Assembly (NCBI GenBank): GCA_036971615.1
Contig: JAYKKR010000018.1
Coordinates: forward strand, 310,001-374,000
Direction of reading: 5' to 3'
DNA: 64,000 nt
Source of the DNA: Amyloporia xantha
Taxonomy: Eukaryota; Basidiomycota; Agaricomycetes; Polyporales; Adustoporiaceae
Part shown: in pieces, positions 58,130-64,000 of the stretch
Layout of the letters: each line of letters opens with the position of its first letter
Position numbering within the stretch: the stretch's first letter is position 1
The notes under the pieces: generated by a model
Told to the model about the DNA's origin: nothing
What the model saw: only the letters and a program-made list of their open reading frames with translations
Database searches by the model: none
Position numbers and translations under genes: made by a program

Positions 58130-59638
58130 GAAGGCCTGCAGGCTTGTTTTGCATTCTCGTGGTACTTATGGCATTCTTCCGGACAGGACACAGTTTATCA
58201 CAAATTTAATTTAATTTCTGCGGCCTAATTTCATACGTTTCCTGCCGATTGCATTCAGCTATAATTCCATCCTGGTATAACTATCCGGGCTCACTCACTA
58301 CTACTGGTTGTCCTGTTTGTTGACGAGACTCTCATTTTCCCGCTCTGCTATCTGCATTCAGATCTTGCTGTTCCGTTTTGTGGTTTCTGTGGTGTACTTA
58401 GTATTGGACATAGGTCAGTTTTTGCAATATGATACCCAGTAGCGCTGCGCCACAGCAGGTTGTGTCGATCTTCTGAGACTGCACTCCACTGCCCTTGTCG
58501 GACTCTCACGTTCTGTCAAGTTGTGCCGCATTGGGTCGTCAGTGCTCCTCCACCATTGAGGTACGTATTCTCATGGTCGGTTCGCGTCTTCTAACCTTCC
58601 GCATTATCACCAGGGACTATCAAGCGTTCCAATCCTCATCTTCTGTCACTCCATTTTCTTCTGTGATTCATGCAACATCAGGCGAATGGAAGCAGTCTGT
58701 GGCCTCAGCCTTGTATCGAAAATCGAACTGTCGATGGGACAAGTTATGTCGGTCCCGATCATTGTTCCTGCCAATCGGTGCGATGGTGTTTAATCCTGGG
58801 GATCACAAATTAGGACTCGTCGACTTGGTGGCGCTTTAACGGACCACAGGCACCGTCTTTCACACGCACGCGAGTTCTACCGGTAGGATTTCGCCATCGT
58901 TCCTATCAACTGTCTCCAGGTCGGAGTTGAGTATCGTACAGACGGGAACTTTTGCTGTTCTCTGCTCAGTTTCGGTAAGTATCCATTGTCTCGACCGTGC
59001 TTGGTGCGAACGATATGATCAGACAAGATTTACAGGCTCTTTCCTGCATGACAGTTTAACATCTCCCCCTCAGATGCGATCACAGCACAGCCATGTCTAC
59101 ATGCATGAAAGTCGAATTATGCATAGCTGCCAAAGTCAATGTGTACCAGCGCCCGATGACGCACAATGTACTGATCGACGACTGCAATGCGTACGGACTC
59201 GCACAATCCGAGCCGATGCACTCTAATGTATTGAAACGTTACAGAAAGGTTGCAGAAGATGGAACAACGGCCCCTTGAGATTGAACTAACAGCGAGATCT
59301 CTTGCCTCATATAATCATCCTAAACTCAGGGCAGGGGGTGAAGAATATCACTTTCTAATAGCACCGATTAGCTACTTGGGCTGGAACACACCTGCTGGGT
59401 ACTTCATACGCGACACCGGTAGATTTTGAGCTGTTGATCGTCAGGTATGTAGGATGTATTCTTTTCAGGACACACGACCGCTTCCATGATCACCCGCGGG
59501 GAAGATGTTCATTAGGTGTTAACACGGTGATGGGCAGCATTCAGGCATCTTATATGAAGAGCGCTCCTTAGAAGGAAGAGTAGGTCGCCGCATCTCCCCT
59601 CTGACGCGCTGCTCACGAAAATACACTACACCAGCAAC
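58130..59638. other. Intergenic region, about 1.5 kb
   Basis: A frame of up to 115 codons at 58495-58839 (+) has no domain, signal or splice support. A TTATATGAAG patch near 59550 may be the core promoter of the membrane-protein gene that starts at 59639. Confidence 0.4.
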
Positions 59639-61451
59639 ATGTCCACCGCCGACGTTACCCCCGGCATCATTGTATCGCTAGAGACGGAGTAAGCCGTTCT
59701 TCACTTTGTGTTTTGCGTGATCATTATTTCATATTATCATGCCCAGTGCGATCAACATTTATTGCACGGCAGCCTCAGTCTGTAAGTGTCAATACCGTAA
59801 ACGGTTTCGCAGGTCTGACATGGTGACCCGAAGGCCTATTTTTCTACGACTACCTCATAACCTTCGATCAAGAAGTTCAGGTTGTTTGGAGTCGCAATAT
59901 CACCGGAGCGACCATCATATACGTGCTCTTTCGATACTTAACAGTCATAGCCAGCGTCTTCAATATGGTCCTCGCGGTATTCTCCCCATCGTGTGAAGTG
60001 CGCGTTTTTTCTCTTCTGCAACACGGGTGTGACCGCTGAATGCTGTACTAGAGGTCGATACCTTCGATACTCTATATCATGGTTGAATGCTAAACAGGAG
60101 TACATATGCATAGTGGCTTTGCAACGTCGATGACCTACCTCTCGCTGCTACTCTCCATGTATGTTTTCTGGGCAGGTAAGATAAGTCAGTTTCCTCATTC
60201 CTAGCAGCAATTCTCAAGACATGCAGTGTTTGCGGCACTTCGGGTATACGCAATCCAACACGCAAGCTGGAAGACATCATCAGTAGTTCTCGCACTAGGT
60301 CTTGTTCCCGTTGCCACGAATATAGTGAGTCTATATTTGCTGATATATTGACATCGAACTAAATGAGTGGCAGTATAATGCCTCGCAGATGGCTTACTTT
60401 TCCACGCCTGGAATCCCTTGCTTGTTGACGGACAAAGTTTCTTTTCGCGACCAACACGCGTAAGAGAATGTCTATCCCAAACATGGCCATATCGCTCATC
60501 CGTATATTTCCAGATGTACGATCTATCCGTAATTGTGCTGATTCACAGCACTGAACATCTATTTGGTCTTCTCACACATCAGTTACGATTGCGACTAGAG
60601 TCTGCGCGACGGCCTCGGATGGCCTTGTATTGCTCGCAACGTGGTACACGACATTTTTGACTCGAAGATTTGCCGATGGGAGTGGTCTCAACGTCCCTAT
60701 AGTCGAGTTATTGGTTCGAAATGGTAGTGTCATTTATGATAACGATATTTGACCCCTGCGACTGAGTTACAACTTGTTATCGCAGGTGCTCTTCATTTTG
60801 GGTGAGTACGTTGCTTTACCCGACTTAAAGGTTTAATGAGACGACTACAGAATCCTCCTTATCCTCAATGCTTTAGACATTGCGCTGTATGTTACCGAGG
60901 TCAGTTTCTCTACCGTATGCCTTCCGTTGCCAAGTATGATGCTTTTCGTCAGATCTTCACGAATATGAACACAACTTTCATCCCAACGTAAGTCTACCAT
61001 TCCGTGAACTCTGTAAATATCTGCATATGATGGTTTTCTCAATAGGTTCACGAGCATACTGCTATCCCGCCTATTCCTCAGTCTGAGGCAGATGCACATA
61101 TCGGGCTCTAGCGTCGGGAGCATATCAGAGGGGTCCACGTTGAAGTTTGCCTCAATCGTGGTCGGAAATATGGGTGCGCCGGTCGATCAAGGACTAGCTC
61201 CCTTCGAAAGCACCCTACCTGATGAAGGAGAGCAGGACAGACCATGGGATGGCTCGCATGTGACTGATCTTGACGAGATGATCAACAACCTCAGCGACGA
61301 TGTAGGCTCAGTGGAGCCTGCGAGTGAAGAGGTCCGCGGGGAACAGCGCCACAAAGGTCTGAACATGCCTTCCCAGGACGGTCCGCTGATCTCTGCCCAG
61401 GAGGGAGGCGATGTTGGCAGTTGTGGTATTGAGATACACTGGCTTGATTGA
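59639..61451 (+). CDS. DUF6533-type seven-helix-like membrane protein, copy 1
   Basis: Agaricomycete-specific integral membrane protein in about eight exons. The ATG at 59639 starts MSTADVTPGIIVSLETD. The N-terminal DUF6533 signature appears after a splice: LFFYDYLITFDQEVQVVWSR then NITGATIIYVLFRYLTVIAS. Further helices are carried by FAALRVYAIQHASWKTSSVV and VVLALGLVPVATNI, a loop, and an ATRVCATASDGLVLLATWYT helix with FLTRRFADGSG after it. The cytoplasmic tail starts SRLFLSLRQMHISGSS and is long and acidic, ending SCGIEIHWLD at 61451. Splice sites between about 60400 and 61000 are only partly resolved. Function unknown; the fold is loosely receptor-like. Confidence 0.75.
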
Positions 61452-62666
61452 TATTTCATCATAGAACTAAGTCAGTTCACAGGAGCGCATTGACTGCGCT
61501 TAATGTGTTCTTAAAACGATTCTCTTATTGATGTTGATGATTCTCACGCATCGAAGGCTGGACTGAACGAAAGGTTTGGAATATTAGTTGGAGATCACAG
61601 AATCCAAGGTATCATGGGTCCGGATCCAAACGGGAACGCCAATTTCCTGTACTCATGTCTGATGCGCTTGCCTCTGGTTCTCTCTGTACTAATGGTACAC
61701 CAGGCATTGTACGTTTGATCTCCAATGCCTACCTAGTTACACATCATAGTGGTTTGTATAGGCAAAGATGGACATATGATCTGACAGACGCAGAAGTTCC
61801 GTCCCGCCATGTCCAATATGAGAGCGCACGTCCGGGAGGACCTTGAGCTTCCATCTTTTTTTTTTCCACAGCATCTTTCAAAAAAGTAAACCACAGGCCT
61901 GCCAGCCTTGATAGGCATATGTTCTAGGATCTAATACTACGAAAGTTGGATGACAGGCATCTCACGTACACGTTGAAGTATACAACCCGATTCGAAGACA
62001 TGTCCTAGCGCCGACGGTCCATCTATCTTCACTAGCTGTACGGTCACCGGTGCGCCCTACATACATAATTTTGGGACACTTTCAGACAACTGTAACGCCG
62101 TGCATTTGAATAGTCCTTATTCGCTGAGACGTATAAAATCCTTCTGAACACAATCTATCAAGTGAAGCACTACATCTGATAACCTGATTGCAGTAATGGA
62201 GGGTGGCAATCGATCGATTGAATCCTTCGCCCTACTTCTATATCTGGCAGAGCTGTGTATCAGATACTAATCTGGTGATTTCTCAAACCTCTCGACATTG
62301 ACATGAAGACACAACTCTAACAGGCCAACTTCAAAGGCAGAAGATCGTGCCACGTTCCCCTATAGCCATAATGCCTCGAATCCGAAGTCGATATACTGAT
62401 CTTTTGCGTTAGCGCCTTGCGGTTCAGCCTATCTGATGATGGAAGACCTCGTTCATCGGAGAAGGTTTTTACTTTGGGAAATCAACTGTATTTCAATCAC
62501 GCGGAACACATTGACTGTTTCCCCTTTTGTCTTCGCTTCCATTGCGCTCGACGACGTAGAAGCGACTCCTCCAGCCAGTTGGTGCCTCAAATCTGTACTA
62601 TATATCGAGAGGTTTTGCTCTATGCTTTCCAGCCCTAAAATACCCTGAGCGTTCCTTGTATAAATC
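61452..62666. other. Spacer between tandem DUF6533 genes
   Basis: Contains a T-homopolymer at about 61855-61866 and no recognisable exon chain. Small plus frames around 61570-61720 are unassigned. A TATAAAT just before 62667 is unusually close to the next ATG. Confidence 0.4.
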
Positions 62667-64000
62667 ATGTCGAGCGAAAATATCTCTCAAATCATATCGG
62701 AGCTCGAGACAGGGTCAGTTGTCATTATTTGAACTCATTATACTCGAGTCTTATCTCATATCCCCAGCACTGTCTACAATTACTGTGCTGTAGCCTTGAC
62801 ATGTAAGCACAGGCTTCACCTCATGCAAATTCTCAAATGTGTTCCGTTAGGTCTCTTTGTTTATGACTGCATCATTTCGTTCGGTCAAGAGGCTGAAGTG
62901 GTGTGGGGTAGAAGGATCACTGGAGCAAGCGTCGTCTATATCCTTTTCCGCTATTTGATGCTTCCATACCTCGTCATCACTTTGATAGGCAGCATGGGAT
63001 CGGATATATCATGCAAGGTACGTTCAAGTTTGACTTTTTGTCACGATCAACCTGCGCTCACATACTGCATATCAGAGGTTAGACAACTCGAGTTCATTCT
63101 GAACATGAGTTTTGAATACGTGTAACAGTGGCTATATTCAAACGCAAGTAGTAACCGGTCTAGAGTGTATTCTATACTTTCTTTGGGCAGGTGAGAGCGA
63201 CCGTCAGCCTATTGTACAGAACTTCAACTCAAGATGTTTGCAGTGTTTGCGGCATTCCGTGTCTATGCTATTCAGGGTGGAGAACGGAGGTTAGCGTCAG
63301 TCGTCTTCGCTTTGGGTCTTGTACCAGTTGCTACGAACATTGTGAGTTCGATCGAGCTGATGCTGCATTCCAAGCGATGTGAACGATCTGATACCCTTGC
63401 AGTATAACGGCTCGCAGAGGAAACTGGTGTATCTATCTGATATCTGTACTATGATGAGCACAACACCTCTTGCTACTCAGAATAAGTCAGTAATATGTTT
63501 TCGTTCTGGTTTCAAGAACTAACCACCGTTCTTCTGATCACAGATGTGTGTGATGACAGCTCGCGCTAGCTTCAGATATTGAATTGGCTGATTGCGGTAA
63601 AATTGACTTCCTTCTGTGCAGTCGCGATTGCCACACGGGTGTGCGTAATGGCCTCTGATGCTGTGGTGCTACTCGTTACATGGCATACCACGTTCTGGAT
63701 CAAGAGGGCTGCAGATCGAAACAATATCAAGGTATCCATCGCTACCCTATTGTTGCGCGACGGTAAGTCCAATCGCTTTACACTCTGCAGTAAGCCGTCG
63801 CTTAGAACGTCGATCGCAGGAACTCTTCATTTTGCGTGAGTGCGTCCTCGAGCCAACTATACTTCCCAGGTACCCCAACTATTGAGCGCAGAATCCTTTT
63901 CACGCTGAATGCAATTGATATCGCTCTGTGGATAACAGATGTAGGTCTCCCGGCGCTGAACGAGAAAATTCGTAAAACATGGCTGATCTATTGTCATAGA
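62667..64000 (+). CDS. DUF6533-type membrane protein, copy 2 (cut by window end)
   Basis: Tandem paralog of the gene at 59639. The ATG at 62667 starts MSSENISQIISELETG. After an intron comes TVYNYCAVA, then (intron GTAAGC...GTTAG at about 62802-62851) LFVYDCIISFGQEAEVVWGR and RITGASVVYILFRYLM, the DUF6533 signature. Later exons read FAAFRVYAIQ, VVFALGLVPVATNI and ATRVCVMASDAVVLLVTWHT with FWIKRAADRNN, all closely matching copy 1 in order. The last visible exon (ILFTLNAIDIALWITDVGLP) runs to the edge, so the C-terminus is outside the window. Confidence 0.75.

Noticed and set aside
58495..58839. 115-codon plus-strand frame as a gene
   Set aside because: No signal peptide, domain, homology cue or intron structure; composition like the surrounding non-coding DNA.
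1..64000. CRISPR arrays, bacterial operons, ribosome binding sites or prophage
   Set aside because: Dense spliceosomal introns and fungal families throughout. No regularly spaced repeat array was seen.

Overview
The window is eukaryotic nuclear DNA, most likely from an agaricomycete basidiomycete. Genes are split by many 45-80 nt GT-AG introns, spacing is compact and on both strands, and several families are typical of mushroom-forming fungi: FunK1 kinases, DUF6533 membrane proteins, F-box/LRR-like proteins, a CFEM protein and a sedolisin. All gene models were joined by hand from exons, so family calls are firmer than exact splice sites.

Layout. 0.55-3.0 kb (+): secreted sedolisin protease. 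3.8-4.2 kb: unplaced small exon(s). 4.2-7.4 kb (+) and 20.5-23.8 kb (-): an inverted segmental duplication carrying two FunK1-type kinase genes. Between the arms lie a C2H2 zinc-finger gene (7.8-8.6 kb, -), a gene-poor stretch (8.6-14.7 kb) with a foldback element, a Ser-rich gene (to 16.1 kb, +), an F-box/LRR-like gene (16.9-18.8 kb, +) and a fragmented-looking minus-strand gene assembled here at 19.1-20.3 kb. 24.7-27.5 kb (-): first dynamin-like GTPase. 28.2-28.8 kb (-): single-pass membrane protein. 29.6-38.1 kb (+): UTP20, the ribosome-biogenesis HEAT-repeat giant. 38.3-39.3 kb (-): CTK3, convergent with UTP20. 40.0-43.5 kb (-): UPF1-like SF1 helicase with an RNase H-like N-terminal region. 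45.6-47.3 kb (-): phosphatidylserine decarboxylase. 48.2-49.0 kb (+): C-terminal relic of an adenylating thioester reductase. 50.1-52.9 and 54.0-56.8 kb (+): tandem second and third dynamin-like GTPases. 57.3-58.1 kb (+): CFEM GPI-anchored protein. 59.6-61.5 and 62.7 kb to the edge (+): tandem DUF6533 membrane proteins.

The housekeeping core (UTP20, CTK3) is flanked by expanding families. The most interesting signals are three dynamin-like GTPases that share conserved GTPase, stalk and GED parts but differ completely in one stalk loop (in one copy a 36-nt tandem repeat coding for acidic residues), and the FunK1 inverted duplication, in which one copy has lost the ancestral start codon and appears to use a new short first exon. 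Both look like fast-evolving, duplicating gene families. A nonself-recognition or anti-element role is only an inference.
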